From: Candidatus Cloacimonadota bacterium
GTDB taxonomy: Bacteria > Cloacimonadota > Cloacimonadia > Cloacimonadales > TCS61
Assembly (NCBI GenBank): GCA_021734245.1
Contig: JAIPJH010000002.1
Coordinates: forward strand, 1 to 64,000
Direction of reading: 5' to 3'
DNA: 64,000 nt
Below, piece after piece: positions 41,609-51,841 of this stretch. Below the pieces are notes generated by a model. It had not been told where the DNA came from, did not search any database, and was given only the letters and a program-made list of their open reading frames with translations. The position numbers and the translations under genes are program-made. Each line of letters opens with the position of its first letter. The first letter of the stretch is position 1.

Positions 41609-44600
41609 GCGGTTTTTCCTCCCCGAGACTTTCCAAAAGCACTTCAACCTGATATTCTGAACTAATTAAATTTTGTTTGATTTTTTTGAAAAACTTCAAC
41701 CATTTATTTTGAGATCTTTTCTTTGTGATAAACAATAAAATCAAGCTTTCCATCAATTTGATATATTCTGCAAATGACTCAAGATTGAACCAAATTTTTT
41801 CTTCAAATTCATTAATTGCCAGGAACTTGATTATTCGAGGTTTCTGTAGAATCATCTTTAGCCATTCCAATTGATCTTCTGCATCTCTGATCTTTGTTAT
41901 GGAATCTAAAATCACACCAATCTGGAAAGCAAAATCTTCTTCAAGTTCGGGAATAAATTTTTCTGATATTGAATTGATCTCGGAATCAATTAGGGAATCA
42001 TGATACCAATTTTTACCAAACTTATTTTGGAAGATCTCGATCAGGGGTTCTAACATAGAAACCAATAAAATTGAAAGTTTTTCTTTTTCGGAAAGGTCAT
42101 CGGAATTCAGCAGCACAACATTTTGGATATTTTCACAAATCGATTTTGAAATTTTATCTGATTTTTTTACTTCAAAATTCCCAACCAATTCAGAAATATT
42201 TTTGCTGATCCTGAAATTCAACTCTTTCTGCCAGGAAGCATTATCTTTAATTTTTTTGGCCTTCCATTTAAGGATAAGCTGCTTCAAAAATTCTTTAGAA
42301 ATTAGTTTAGCAAAACTGTCCAGCAGATCAGCATATTCCATTCTCTTCAATTCCCGATTGATATTCTTCGTTCCTTCCAGATGCAGATGATCGTGAAGTC
42401 TGGCATATATTCCCGCGGTATCATAAACCTCGACCACTTCCCAGAAAACGTGATATTTGAAGGCAGATAATTTCAGGAACATTCCTCTATCGTATAGATC
42501 TTTAGATCTTCGTATGTAAGAAAGTCCGGTTATGGCATCTTTAAAGATCGTTATCCAGTTATCTTCATTGTGCAAATTCCATAATTCGGCCAGTGTGACC
42601 TGTTGCCATTCAATATTGTCTTCCACGAAGACCGGTTTTTTGGCATGATGAACATTTCCCCACGTTTCCTGAAATACATTATGGTATACTACCAAAGATC
42701 GCTGACCTTGAAACTCGTTGCTGTAGGCAAAAACATTTTCATTCAGATGGCCATCGGTATTTACAAAATCGTAGAGAACAAATTTTTCTACATCGCTGAA
42801 CAATTCCCGTTTTTTCAATAATGGGAAGATCTCTTTTTGATGTCTTTCCACCATATATCTATTAGGATTTTCCCACATTTTTGGTTTGGAAAATTCCATG
42901 CCGTAACGCTCAGTAAATCCCTCGATCTGACCGTGGGCAAACATGGGAAGTCCCGGCATTGTTGCCATCAAAATGCAAACTCCGAAGTATTTATCATCCG
43001 TGCCAAATTGTGAGATCGCAGTTTCTTCATCGGGATTGCTCATGAAGTTCACAAATCGTTTTAGGATTTGTGGATTGAACTCCAGCACATTCTTTATCGA
43101 TTCGCGATATTTTTGATTTTCTTCTGCTTTCAGCATATTCATAAAAGCGCTGTTATATACCCGATGCATTCCCAGTGTACGCACAAAATAACCTTCCATC
43201 ATCCAGAAAGCTTCAGCTAAAAGCAATGTATCAGGAGCTTCTTGTGCCACGCGATCGACTACTTCCCGCCAGAATTCGTTGGGAATATGATAATTAAATT
43301 CTTCTCTGCTCATCGCATGTCGAGATCGTCCGGGAATTGCTCCGCCACTTCCCCGTTCTGGAAACCACAAACGCTGAATATGCTTTTTCGCCAGCGTCAT
43401 AGCAGCATCGAAGCGGATCACCGGAAATCTTTTTGCAATCGAGATTATTTCTTTGATAACAGCTTCCCGCACTTCCGGCAGCAGATAATTCAATTGAGCT
43501 GTATCGTTCCAGGGAATGCTGGTTCCGTCGTTTCCATGATAAATATAACGCGATCTGCCATCTCTTTTGTCATAAAGCTTGAAAACAACTGCTGCATCAC
43601 TTTCGTCAAAATAATGATCTTCCAGAAAAATCTCGATTTCTCCTCGATCAGATAGATTTTGACTATGGAAATTATAGGAAGGAAATGGGGGTTCATTTTC
43701 CTGTAGAAACCAGTCGGGATGCTGCACGATCCAATCGGAATCGATCCCCATGTGATTGGGAACCATATCGCAGCCGATCCGCATTCCAAAATGCCAGGCT
43801 TTTTTCTGCAGTTCATGCATTGCTCCATTGCCACCCAGCTCGTGTGCCACATGATAATTTTTGAGCGAATAAGCACTGGCAATAGCTTCCTGATCTCCTT
43901 TCTGCTGCTTGAACTTTCGGGAAGCATCGCTGCGTTCCCAAATTCCAATCAGCCAGATTCCAGAAAAACCTCTATCGGAAATTTCCTGCAATTCTTCTGG
44001 TGGAACCTGATCGAGTCTGCTGATTTCCCGATCATATTTTCTGCTGAGTTGCGCCAGCCACACATAAGTAGATTTTGCCAGCAGAACCAGCTTACTCATC
44101 CAATCCTGATCTTCGGAAAATCTTTCATATTCTTCATCGGAAAAATCGTAAATCTGAGTTGGACCGGGTCCGCCACCACGGAAAGTTGTTTCTTCATTCA
44201 GAATGTCCAAACCTTCCAGAAGCTGCCAGAGCAGATCACCCAGAAGTTCACCAAAATGAGTTCGGATAAATTCCAGCTGCTGCTGAATAGAACCTTTTTT
44301 CATGGCTATCAGAATTAATTCCAGCAAACTGTAGTTCTGTGCTATTTTGGGTTTTTCGGAAAAATATTTTTTAGAAAATTCTATCAGTTTATGATACGTT
44401 TTTTGCTTTTTTAACTTTTTATCATCAAAGAAAATACTAAATTTCTGGAAGGCTTCGTTTTGGTTGCAAAACCAGATAATAAGAGATTCAAAGATAATTT
44501 CATCTTCATTGATTGCATAGTTCTTCTGTATTTGATCTTTGAACTGATTAAAATCATTTTGATCAGAATTGTGCAGGATATGCTCGTAAATATCTTTCCA

Positions 44601-44852
44601 GGCTGAAGGAGCATTTTTGATTGTGTAAGCAGAAATAATCTGCCTGTAGATCTTTATGAGCAGCTGCAAGCCGTTTAATTCACCGGCCGAAATATTTTTT
44701 ATATTTTCGCTGCTTAATTTCTCGATTATTTTGTATAACGCCTTGCTGTCTTTAAAAGCAAGTGAACCATCTGACTGCAGAAATTCTTCTAGATGCAGTT
44801 TCTGTAACACTGATTTTTTTACTGGAATATTTCTCAATTTCTTACCAATCAA
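41598..44852 (-). CDS. Very large GH13 alpha-amylase-family protein with helical N- and C-terminal extensions
   Basis: A 1084-residue cytosolic protein. The N-terminal ~240 residues are helical with no known domain. The GH13 barrel spans ~270-720: region I DMVPNHMG, region II PVIRFDAAMTLAK (Asp ~482), region III LLLAEAFW (Glu ~547) and region IV NFMSNPDEETA, where the usual NHD is NPD. The Glu/Asp catalytic pair is kept. About 300 helical residues follow. The gene lies between glycogen phosphorylase and glycogen synthase on one transcript. It may be a glucan-debranching, branching or maltosyl-transferring enzyme; the specificity cannot be read. Confidence 0.8.
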   Translation of the reverse strand: MIGKKLRNIPVKKSVLQKLHLEEFLQSDGSLAFKDSKALYKIIEKLSSENIKNISAGELNGLQLLIKIYRQIISAYTIKNAPSAWKDIYEHILHNSDQNDFNQFKDQIQKNYAINEDEIIFESLIIWFCNQNEAFQKFSIFFDDKKLKKQKTYHKLIEFSKKYFSEKPKIAQNYSLLELILIAMKKGSIQQQLEFIRTHFGELLGDLLWQLLEGLDILNEETTFRGGGPGPTQIYDFSDEEYERFSEDQDWMSKLVLLAKSTYVWLAQLSRKYDREISRLDQVPPEELQEISDRGFSGIWLIGIWERSDASRKFKQQKGDQEAIASAYSLKNYHVAHELGGNGAMHELQKKAWHFGMRIGCDMVPNHMGIDSDWIVQHPDWFLQENEPPFPSYNFHSQNLSDRGEIEIFLEDHYFDESDAAVVFKLYDKRDGRSRYIYHGNDGTSIPWNDTAQLNYLLPEVREAVIKEIISIAKRFPVIRFDAAMTLAKKHIQRLWFPERGSGGAIPGRSRHAMSREEFNYHIPNEFWREVVDRVAQEAPDTLLLAEAFWMMEGYFVRTLGMHRVYNSAFMNMLKAEENQKYRESIKNVLEFNPQILKRFVNFMSNPDEETAISQFGTDDKYFGVCILMATMPGLPMFAHGQIEGFTERYGMEFSKPKMWENPNRYMVERHQKEIFPLLKKRELFSDVEKFVLYDFVNTDGHLNENVFAYSNEFQGQRSLVVYHNVFQETWGNVHHAKKPVFVEDNIEWQQVTLAELWNLHNEDNWITIFKDAITGLSYIRRSKDLYDRGMFLKLSAFKYHVFWEVVEVYDTAGIYARLHDHLHLEGTKNINRELKRMEYADLLDSFAKLISKEFLKQLILKWKAKKIKDNASWQKELNFRISKNISELVGNFEVKKSDKISKSICENIQNVVLLNSDDLSEKEKLSILLVSMLEPLIEIFQNKFGKNWYHDSLIDSEINSISEKFIPELEEDFAFQIGVILDSITKIRDAEDQLEWLKMILQKPRIIKFLAINEFEEKIWFNLESFAEYIKLMESLILLFITKKRSQNKWLKFFKKIKQNLISSEYQVEVLLESLGEEKPHEK

Positions 44853-44856
44853 TCCT

Positions 44857-47400
44857 TTAATAATACCACTTTATATAATCTTCAAATTGCTGGAAGAAAC
44901 ATGGTTTTGGTCGAATTCTAACATTGATACTCTGCTTTCCGGCACCAATGATATTTGTTTTCAGTTCATAATGAGCAATGTCCTTTTCTTTACCAGTGAA
45001 ATCCAACGGAATTACCTGCCAGTCGGTTTCGTTTTCCATATAAAATGCTTCCACTTTTATCAGGTCTTCCGAAGCACTATCGATAAATAATTCCACTTTA
45101 ACATTAAGATCCAAACCACTCTCAACATGCTCGTCTGGATAAATATTCATCTCCACTTTCTGGAATTTGATCTTATTCCAATACTGCTTTATCATATCCT
45201 GAGTTTTTTGTAATTTTTTCAGATTTACAAATTCATTTTCAGAAAGCTGCAAATTGTTATGGTAACTCGGTAAATAAGATTTGTTCAAGTAATCACGCAG
45301 AACTCGTTGCATATTGAATTGACTTCCCACATCTTGAATAGAATTCTTCATCATTTTGATCCAATTTTTTGGAAGACCATTTCTATCCTGATCATAGTAA
45401 ATTTTAGTAATCTCATTTTCCAGGATATCATAAATTTCATTAGCTTCCAATGTGTCTCTCACACTGGGATCAAAAATGTTGTCTCCGCTGGTTATCGACC
45501 AGCCGTTGCCTTCGTTATAGCATTCCGGCCACCAACCATCTGGAACACTGAGGTTCAAAGCTCCATTCATTCCAGCTTTCATGCCCGAAGTTCCGCTGGC
45601 TTCATGTGGTTTGATCGGATTATTCAGCCACACATCTACACCTTGCACCAGATGACGAGCAATATTAATATCATAATTTTCCAGAAATACGAAGCGGTGT
45701 TCCATTCCAATATCTTTCGCGAAATCGATCAGAGATTTGATGACAGCTTTTCCTTTTTCATCTGCAGGATGTGCTTTACCAGCATAAATAAACTGGATTG
45801 GCCTTTCTTCATTGGAAAGCAACTTCAACAATCTTTCCTTGTTGTGCAGAATCAGCGAACCACGTTTGTAAGAAGCAAATCTGCGTGCAAATCCTACCAG
45901 AAGATGATTGGGATTTAAAACTGAACCGACTCGAATTGCCGAAGCTCCCCGATAAACCAGAGTATGCAGAAGACGTCTTCGTACAAAAGAGATCAATTGT
46001 TCTTTGCGCTCTTGATGAGCATGCCAGATTTCCACATTGGGAATCGTATGAATATTTTTCCAGGTGTTTTCATCATCTGCCCGATGCTGATAATCCGTTC
46101 CCAGATAACGATCAAACAAGCGAGCCATCTGCCTGCTGATCCAGCTTTGAACATGAACACCATTCGTGATGGCGGAAAATGGAAATTCATCTTCGTAAAG
46201 GTTTGGATAAATAGGATGCCACATTTCACGGGCTACTTCACTGTGTATTTTGGAAACACCATTTACAAATTTGGAAAATCTTATAGCCAAAGCAGAAAGA
46301 TTGAAATTGTTGTTCCCTGGCATTTTAGCATATTCGCTGAAACGCTCAAAACTTATTCCGCACGATGTAACTTCTTTTTCCAGATACAATTTTACAAGTT
46401 GAGAATCAAATTCCTCATTTCCAGCTGGAACTGGAGTATGAGTGGTAAATACCGTGCTACCCTTTATAAGATTCATAGCTTCATCGAAGCTGAATTTGTT
46501 TTCTGTTATCAAATTCTGTAATCTTTTTATAATCAGGAAAGCAGAATGTCCTTCATTCAAATGATACACATTAGGCTGCAATTCCAAAGCTTTTATCAAT
46601 TCCAGCGAACCAAATGCCAACACTATTTCCTGCAGCATTCGCATGGTTCTGTCGGCCACGTAAAGGTGATCGGTTATGGCACGAAATTGCGGTTTATTCT
46701 GTTCCAGATCGGTATCCAGAAGGTAAAGCGGAACCTTTCCCACAAAAGCATTGTAAACTTTTAAATAAACTTTTTCATCACGTAAGTTTATAGAAAGTAA
46801 GAGATCCTTGCCATCTTTATCTTTCAGTTTCTGAATCGGTTTATTGTACCATTCATTTTCGGTGTAAACTTCCTGCTGTTTTCCTTCCAGATCGATGCGT
46901 TGATTGAAATAGCCATAACGATACAAAAGTCCAAAAGCTGTTAATGGAATTCCCAGATCGGAAGCTGCTTTCAGATGATCTCCGCTCAACACTCCCAAAC
47001 CTCCGGAATAAACCGGTAAAGATTCATGAATTCCAAATTCCATCGAGAAATAGGCAATTTTAAACTCGGGATCAAACTTCTTTTTTTCTCCGTTTTCATC
47101 CAGAAAGAAACCTTCATATTGCTGGAATGTTTCGAATTTTTCATACACCGAGTTCATCTCGTTCATAAATCCGGAATTCTGTGAAAGTTCTTCCAGTTTT
47201 TCATTAGGAACATCTTGAAGAACTTTGAGCGGATTATGATCAAATTTTCTGAACAGTACCGGATCGATTCGATTAAATAAGCGAAATGCATCTGGATCCC
47301 AGGTTGACCAGAGATTACGAGCAAGTTTTAATAGCGGTTCCATGTCTTTGGGAACTTGCGGATTCACATAAAAATTTTTGAATTTTATATTATCTTTCAT
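44857..47400 (-). CDS. glgP: Alpha-glucan phosphorylase
   Basis: An 847-residue GT35 enzyme releasing glucose-1-phosphate from glycogen or maltodextrins. It is of the shorter bacterial/archaeal alpha-glucan phosphorylase subfamily: N-terminal LARNLWSTWDPDAFRLF, IAYFSMEFGIHESLPVYSGG and C-terminal pyridoxal-phosphate motif EASGTSGMKAGMNGALN (the Lys binds PLP). ATG 47400 is preferred over a GTG/ATG a few codons earlier because GGAGG stands five bases upstream. The 16-bp palindrome at 47417 lies just upstream. It is first of the three-gene glycogen operon. Confidence 0.93.
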   Translation of the reverse strand: MKDNIKFKNFYVNPQVPKDMEPLLKLARNLWSTWDPDAFRLFNRIDPVLFRKFDHNPLKVLQDVPNEKLEELSQNSGFMNEMNSVYEKFETFQQYEGFFLDENGEKKKFDPEFKIAYFSMEFGIHESLPVYSGGLGVLSGDHLKAASDLGIPLTAFGLLYRYGYFNQRIDLEGKQQEVYTENEWYNKPIQKLKDKDGKDLLLSINLRDEKVYLKVYNAFVGKVPLYLLDTDLEQNKPQFRAITDHLYVADRTMRMLQEIVLAFGSLELIKALELQPNVYHLNEGHSAFLIIKRLQNLITENKFSFDEAMNLIKGSTVFTTHTPVPAGNEEFDSQLVKLYLEKEVTSCGISFERFSEYAKMPGNNNFNLSALAIRFSKFVNGVSKIHSEVAREMWHPIYPNLYEDEFPFSAITNGVHVQSWISRQMARLFDRYLGTDYQHRADDENTWKNIHTIPNVEIWHAHQERKEQLISFVRRRLLHTLVYRGASAIRVGSVLNPNHLLVGFARRFASYKRGSLILHNKERLLKLLSNEERPIQFIYAGKAHPADEKGKAVIKSLIDFAKDIGMEHRFVFLENYDINIARHLVQGVDVWLNNPIKPHEASGTSGMKAGMNGALNLSVPDGWWPECYNEGNGWSITSGDNIFDPSVRDTLEANEIYDILENEITKIYYDQDRNGLPKNWIKMMKNSIQDVGSQFNMQRVLRDYLNKSYLPSYHNNLQLSENEFVNLKKLQKTQDMIKQYWNKIKFQKVEMNIYPDEHVESGLDLNVKVELFIDSASEDLIKVEAFYMENETDWQVIPLDFTGKEKDIAHYELKTNIIGAGKQSINVRIRPKPCFFQQFEDYIKWYY

Positions 47401-47416
47401 AATTACCTCCATATAA

Positions 47417-47432
47417 TATGTAAATTTACATA
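47417..47432. promoter_or_regulatory. Perfect 16-bp palindrome before glgP, candidate operator
   Basis: TATGTAAATTTACATA is a perfect palindrome 17 bp upstream of the glgP start and in the divergent gap to the next GH13 gene. It could bind a sugar-responsive dimeric repressor. I saw no second copy in the window. Confidence 0.45.
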
Positions 47433-47564
47433 AGTCGAATATGTGTCAACTCTCTTAGTCGACTATTTTAATATGATGACCATTAAAACTTTTTTATTTT
47501 TTTCGGCTGCAGGTTTTGTTTGACGGAATTACTGTCATAAAAAGATTCAGATAAGGATAAAATT

Positions 47565-49949
47565 ATGATAGAAAAATATAGAACAAAGTTCAATTACACA
47601 CCTCCCATCGGGGGAGTGAAAAAAGTTTTCATTTGTGGTTCATTCAACGATTGGAAACCAGATGAATACGAGCTGAAAAAACAAGCTGATAACTATGAAA
47701 TTGAGTTGGAACTTCCAGCTGGAAAATATTCTTATAAATTTATCGTGGATGGACATTGGCTGGCCGATGAAACTGCAAATTACTATGAAGATGACAACAG
47801 AGGTGGTAGAAACAGCATAGTTTATGTGGGAACAGAATCTTCCGATCTTTATGTGATACCAATTGAATTTGTATCTGAAACTAATATCAAGAATTGCTAC
47901 ATTGCCGGAAGTTTTAATGATTGGAATCCGAAGAAAAATAAACTAGAAAAAATTGATAAAAATAAATTCAAACTGAATCTTCTTTTACCCAAAGGAGAGC
48001 ATGAATACAAGCTGATCGTGAATAATGAAAAATGGATAACTGATCCAAAAAATAGTAATTTGAAACCAGATGATCGGGGTGGAAAAAATTCGGTTTTGAG
48101 CGTAGATGAAAACTCAACCAGATTCACAGGAAATGAAGCGGAAATATTTACTTTTGGCTTGGTTGATGATCATTTTCCGATCGGTGAAGAGATTGGAAAT
48201 AATTTTGTTCGCTTTGCCTGCAAAACTTATCGCAATAATGTAGATTCGGTTCAGCTTATCTGGAATGAAGAAACATATTCTTTAAACAAATATTTTTCCA
48301 ATTCAAATCAAGATTTTTATTCTTTGATCCTAAATTGCAAAAAAAATTCAGAGAATTTTCAATTGAAGTTCATCAAAAAATCCAAAACTAAATATCTAAA
48401 TATAAATGATAATTTTTTCCACATAAAAAAGCAACCGCAAGATCTTGGTTGGATCAGAAAAAGTGTGATCTATCAGATATTCTGCGATCGCTTTAAAAAT
48501 GGAAATCCAAAATTGAACCAGAATTTTAGAGAATGGTATTACGATCCCAAACAAAATCCGCTTTCGGAAGGTGCTCGTAAAAAATTATTCAAGTATGAAG
48601 AAGACTGGAGCAACTGGCAGATTTTGAAAGATGATCCGCAAAAACATTTTACATTTTTTGGTGGTGATCTGATCGGTGTAATTCAGAAAATTCCTTACCT
48701 GAAAGAGCTTGGTGTGAATTGTATTTACTTCAATCCCCTGGTAGAATCTGCTTCCAATCATAAATACGATACTTACGATTATTTTCAAATCGATCCCCAT
48801 TTTGGTGGAAATTCAGAATTTATGAAATTGGTCGAAGAATGTCATCAAATTGGAATAAAAGTAATTTTGGATTTTGCCTTCAATCATGTAGGGCTTGGGT
48901 TCTTCGCGTTTCAGGACTGTTTAAAACATGGAAAGAAATCGAACTATTTCAACTGGTTCGATTGGTACAAGTTCCCGTTACCAAAAAAGATTTCCAATGA
49001 ATTCAGAGCTTCCGATTATTATCAATGCTGGTGGGGGCATGCCGATCTTCCCGATTTGAATTTTGATCTTTCACGTTTTCATCCTGAGGAAAATTATCTG
49101 CATGATGAAAAAGATGCAGAAGTGAATGAACCGCTGGTTGATCATCTTTTGGATGTTGCTGAATTCTGGATTAAAGATATGCAGATCGACGGCTTCAGGC
49201 TGGATGTTCCCAACGAAGTTCCTTTCTGGTTCTGGAAGCAATTTCGAGCCAAAGTGAAAGAGCTGAAACCTGATGCATACCTGGTTGGAGAGATCTGGCA
49301 TAATGCCGAAGAATGGCTGGATAAATACTTCGATGCCGTGATGAACTACTCCTATTTTCGCGAGCCGATGCTGCAGTTTTTTGCTCTGCATAATTGGGAT
49401 TCAGGAAAATTCCTGCAGGAAATGCTGAATGGCCTGCATCATTATGGATTTGCCGGTTTGAGCTTGATGATGAATCTTTTGGACAGCCACGACACACATC
49501 GTTTTCTGGAAGCTGTAAGTGGTGACATTAGAAAATTGAAACTGGCAGTTCTCTTTCAGATGAGCTGGATTGGAGTTCCGCATATTTTTTATGGAGATGA
49601 AGTCGGTTTGCGTGGTGGCGATGATCCAGATAATCGCCGACCGATGAATTGGAATTACAAAGAAGAAAATACACTGCAAAAACTGCATGATTTCTATTCT
49701 GAAATTATAAAAATAAGAAATGAAAATGAATGTTTGATCTATGGAGATCTAAAAATAGTTTCACAGAATCATCTTGTTGCTTTTGAAAGAGTTTTAGGTA
49801 GAAATACAATTTTGGTTTTGATCAATAATTCGGATGAGATCAAAGAATTTAAATTGAAAGAAAATTATTGTGATTTGATCTCTGAAAGTGAAGAGTCAGA
49901 TATCATAATTATCAAGGAATATGAAGGAAGAATTCTAAAAAGAATTTAG
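47565..49949 (+). CDS. GH13 amylase (cyclomaltodextrinase/neopullulanase-like) with two N-terminal CBM48 domains
   Basis: A 794-residue cytosolic glycosidase. Two tandem glycogen-binding (CBM48/E-set) domains open the protein: KKVFICGSFNDWKPDEYEL at ~20 and NCYIAGSFNDWNPKKNKL at ~110. After a linker the GH13 barrel has region I DFAFNHVG, region II DGFRLDVPNEV, region III YLVGEIWHNA and region IV NLLDSHDTHRF, all catalytic residues intact. YGDEVGLRGGDDPDNRRPM is typical of cyclomaltodextrinase-like enzymes. It should hydrolyse maltodextrins. It is transcribed divergently from glgP and its stop overlaps the lipocalin gene by four bases. Confidence 0.88.
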   Translation: MIEKYRTKFNYTPPIGGVKKVFICGSFNDWKPDEYELKKQADNYEIELELPAGKYSYKFIVDGHWLADETANYYEDDNRGGRNSIVYVGTESSDLYVIPIEFVSETNIKNCYIAGSFNDWNPKKNKLEKIDKNKFKLNLLLPKGEHEYKLIVNNEKWITDPKNSNLKPDDRGGKNSVLSVDENSTRFTGNEAEIFTFGLVDDHFPIGEEIGNNFVRFACKTYRNNVDSVQLIWNEETYSLNKYFSNSNQDFYSLILNCKKNSENFQLKFIKKSKTKYLNINDNFFHIKKQPQDLGWIRKSVIYQIFCDRFKNGNPKLNQNFREWYYDPKQNPLSEGARKKLFKYEEDWSNWQILKDDPQKHFTFFGGDLIGVIQKIPYLKELGVNCIYFNPLVESASNHKYDTYDYFQIDPHFGGNSEFMKLVEECHQIGIKVILDFAFNHVGLGFFAFQDCLKHGKKSNYFNWFDWYKFPLPKKISNEFRASDYYQCWWGHADLPDLNFDLSRFHPEENYLHDEKDAEVNEPLVDHLLDVAEFWIKDMQIDGFRLDVPNEVPFWFWKQFRAKVKELKPDAYLVGEIWHNAEEWLDKYFDAVMNYSYFREPMLQFFALHNWDSGKFLQEMLNGLHHYGFAGLSLMMNLLDSHDTHRFLEAVSGDIRKLKLAVLFQMSWIGVPHIFYGDEVGLRGGDDPDNRRPMNWNYKEENTLQKLHDFYSEIIKIRNENECLIYGDLKIVSQNHLVAFERVLGRNTILVLINNSDEIKEFKLKENYCDLISESEESDIIIIKEYEGRILKRI

Positions 49950-50464
49950 TCGTGCTTAACTTTGATGATCTCTTCTTTATTAAATCCCCATAATCCAGCT
50001 TTTTCAATAAGTCGATTGTAATATTCCTCGGCAATCTGCGGAGTTCGGCTTAGAATCCAGAAATAATTGAATGATTTGCTGGTTACGATTGCCAGAGAAT
50101 AATCTTCTTCCAGATAAATGATGCGATAAGCTGATGAGAAGGGCCAGAAGAAACTTACTTTCAGTTCTGATGGCTTAGTTTCATCAGGAATCCAGGCTTT
50201 TCCTTTGGATTCGCTCCATTTCTGTTTCTTGGTGTTATATCCTCTATTCAAAACTTCTATTTTACCATTTTCCAAAAGTGTGTAAGTTGCAGTAACCTGT
50301 TGCAGATTTTTCTCAAAAAAATGCGGTAATCTGGCAATTTCATACCACTTTCCCAGATATCTTTCCAACTTAAAATCTTCAACCACTTTTATTCCTGTTG
50401 TTTTGGGAGCAGCAAAACAATTAGAAGCTGCAAGAATTATCACGAATAGTCCAATTGATTTCAT
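49946..50464 (-). CDS. Lipocalin family protein (Blc-like)
   Basis: A 172-residue exported lipocalin with signal peptide MKSIGLFVIILAASNCFAA. The family motif YLGKWYEIARLPHFFEKNLQ is followed by the beta-barrel strands and a C-terminal YFWILSRTPQI. A Cys lies near the end of the leader, but ASNC is a poor lipobox, so membrane anchoring is uncertain. Bacterial lipocalins bind lipids or hydrophobic ligands in the envelope. Confidence 0.9.
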   Translation of the reverse strand: MKSIGLFVIILAASNCFAAPKTTGIKVVEDFKLERYLGKWYEIARLPHFFEKNLQQVTATYTLLENGKIEVLNRGYNTKKQKWSESKGKAWIPDETKPSELKVSFFWPFSSAYRIIYLEEDYSLAIVTSKSFNYFWILSRTPQIAEEYYNRLIEKAGLWGFNKEEIIKVKHD

Positions 50465-50648
50465 TATATCACCTTTTTTGTTTTATAAATTAAAGCTAAT
50501 ATTGCCTAAGGCAAAGAGAATTTAATATGTGAAGTTTTCTCTCCGACTACACCTAATATTTTTTCTTTTTAATGATTTACCCTTTGACAGATAGACCACA
50601 CCTCACAGGTTGACACGCAAATTAAAAAAAAAATAAAAAGGATAAGAC

Positions 50649-51395
50649 ATGCAAAACAAAGTTTTAGCTAAAGTGAATGGAAAAGAAATAACCCAATTTG
50701 ATGTAGATCATTTCTTGCGCAGTATGGGGCAGGAACGAGCAGCTCAATTCAACAATGAAGAAGGTAGAAAACGCATTCTGGACGAATTAGTTAATCAGAA
50801 CCTCTTTCTGGCAGATGCCATCGACAGCAAAGTCGAAGAAACAGCCGAATTCCAGAATGAAATGAACAGAATGAAAGATGTGATATTAACTCAAGTGAAC
50901 ATAAATTCCACGATGCGTCAGGTGGGAATTGTAGAAGATGAAATTGAAAAATATTTCCAGGAAAATAAAAGCAAATACGATCTTCCGGCCTCGGCAAATA
51001 CTAGTCACATTCTGGTGGAAGACGAAGCCAAATGTAATGAAATTTATGACAAATTAATGAAGCAGGAAATCGATTTTGCTGAGGCTGCAAAAGACCATTC
51101 CAAATGCCCTTCCAGCCAGAAAGGCGGTGAACTGGGAATGTATCCTCGCGGCCAGATGGTTCCCGAATATGAAGCTGTAGCTTTCGATATGAAAGTTGGT
51201 GATATCAGCAAACCTGTAAAAACTCAGTTCGGTTATCACATCATCAAGCTTAACGACAAAGAAGAAGCTAAAGAAGCAGATTTTGCCGAATTAAAAGATA
51301 AAGTAGCTCAAGACCTGAAAGCCAAAAAACAGCACGAAGTATACTTTAATAAACTGCAGGATTTGAAAGGAAAATATAATGTGGAAATGATGTAG
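50649..51395 (+). CDS. Parvulin-type peptidyl-prolyl isomerase
   Basis: A 248-residue protein with a SurA/trigger-factor-like N-terminal helical domain (~1-115) and a parvulin (PpiC) domain (~117-212). The latter has ASANTSHILVEDEAK, ADGGELG-type loop KGGELGMYPRGQMVPEYEAV, and the end VKTQFGYHIIKL. It lacks a signal peptide, so a cytosolic PrsA/SurA-like folding helper is more likely than a periplasmic one. It has its own terminator downstream. Confidence 0.9.
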   Translation: MQNKVLAKVNGKEITQFDVDHFLRSMGQERAAQFNNEEGRKRILDELVNQNLFLADAIDSKVEETAEFQNEMNRMKDVILTQVNINSTMRQVGIVEDEIEKYFQENKSKYDLPASANTSHILVEDEAKCNEIYDKLMKQEIDFAEAAKDHSKCPSSQKGGELGMYPRGQMVPEYEAVAFDMKVGDISKPVKTQFGYHIIKLNDKEEAKEADFAELKDKVAQDLKAKKQHEVYFNKLQDLKGKYNVEMM

Positions 51396-51442
51396 GTTTT
51401 ATAAACCACGAATTTTCAAGTATTTACTCGAATTTGAAAATA

Positions 51443-51480
51443 AACCTGTTGGAATTTAAATTCCGGCAGGTTTTTTTTTT
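51443..51480 (+). terminator. Terminator after the parvulin gene
   Basis: AACCTGTTGGAATTT and AAATTCCGGCAGGTT form a long stem (with two G-U pairs) and are followed by ten T residues. Confidence 0.92.
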
Positions 51481-51577
51481 AGTTGTACTTCACGTCTCGA
51501 AAGCCATGAAATCAAAGCTGATCGGAGTTGATCGGTAAAAACAGCGAGTTCGCTCGTGACGAGAGAAACAACATTTT

Positions 51578-51841
51578 TCAATACACTTCTCTGCGATGAG
51601 CAATTCTAATTATGATGATGATTAAATCGTTTTCTTTCTTCTGAAAAATGATTCGATAGGAGCCAACTCGTAGTCGAAACAAATCCTGTAAATTCCCTTT
51701 CAAGGCTTTCAAATTGTGTTTCAAAGATGCCGGATTTTCGGCTAATTGCAGGATTTTTGCTTTGATCCTTCTCTGCCAGACAGGATCGATCCGTTTAAAT
51801 TCTTCAACTGCTTTCTTATGAAATTTGACGCCGTATTTCAC
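51578..51841 (-). CDS. RelE/ParE-family toxin
   Basis: An 87-residue protein of the RelE/ParE fold. Typical features are VEEFKRIDPVWQRRIKAKIL in the N-terminal helices, LKGNLQDLFRLRVGSYRIIF in the core and the basic C-terminal RIAHRREVY, where RelE-type toxins keep catalytic His/Arg/Tyr. It should cleave ribosome-bound mRNA or inhibit gyrase. It overlaps its antitoxin gene by four bases, the usual type II arrangement with the antitoxin first. Confidence 0.9.
   Translation of the reverse strand: MKYGVKFHKKAVEEFKRIDPVWQRRIKAKILQLAENPASLKHNLKALKGNLQDLFRLRVGSYRIIFQKKENDLIIIIIRIAHRREVY

Noticed and set aside
50584-50639. Sigma70 promoter from the TTGACA hexamers before the parvulin gene
   Set aside because: No acceptable -10 box at the right spacing for either hexamer.
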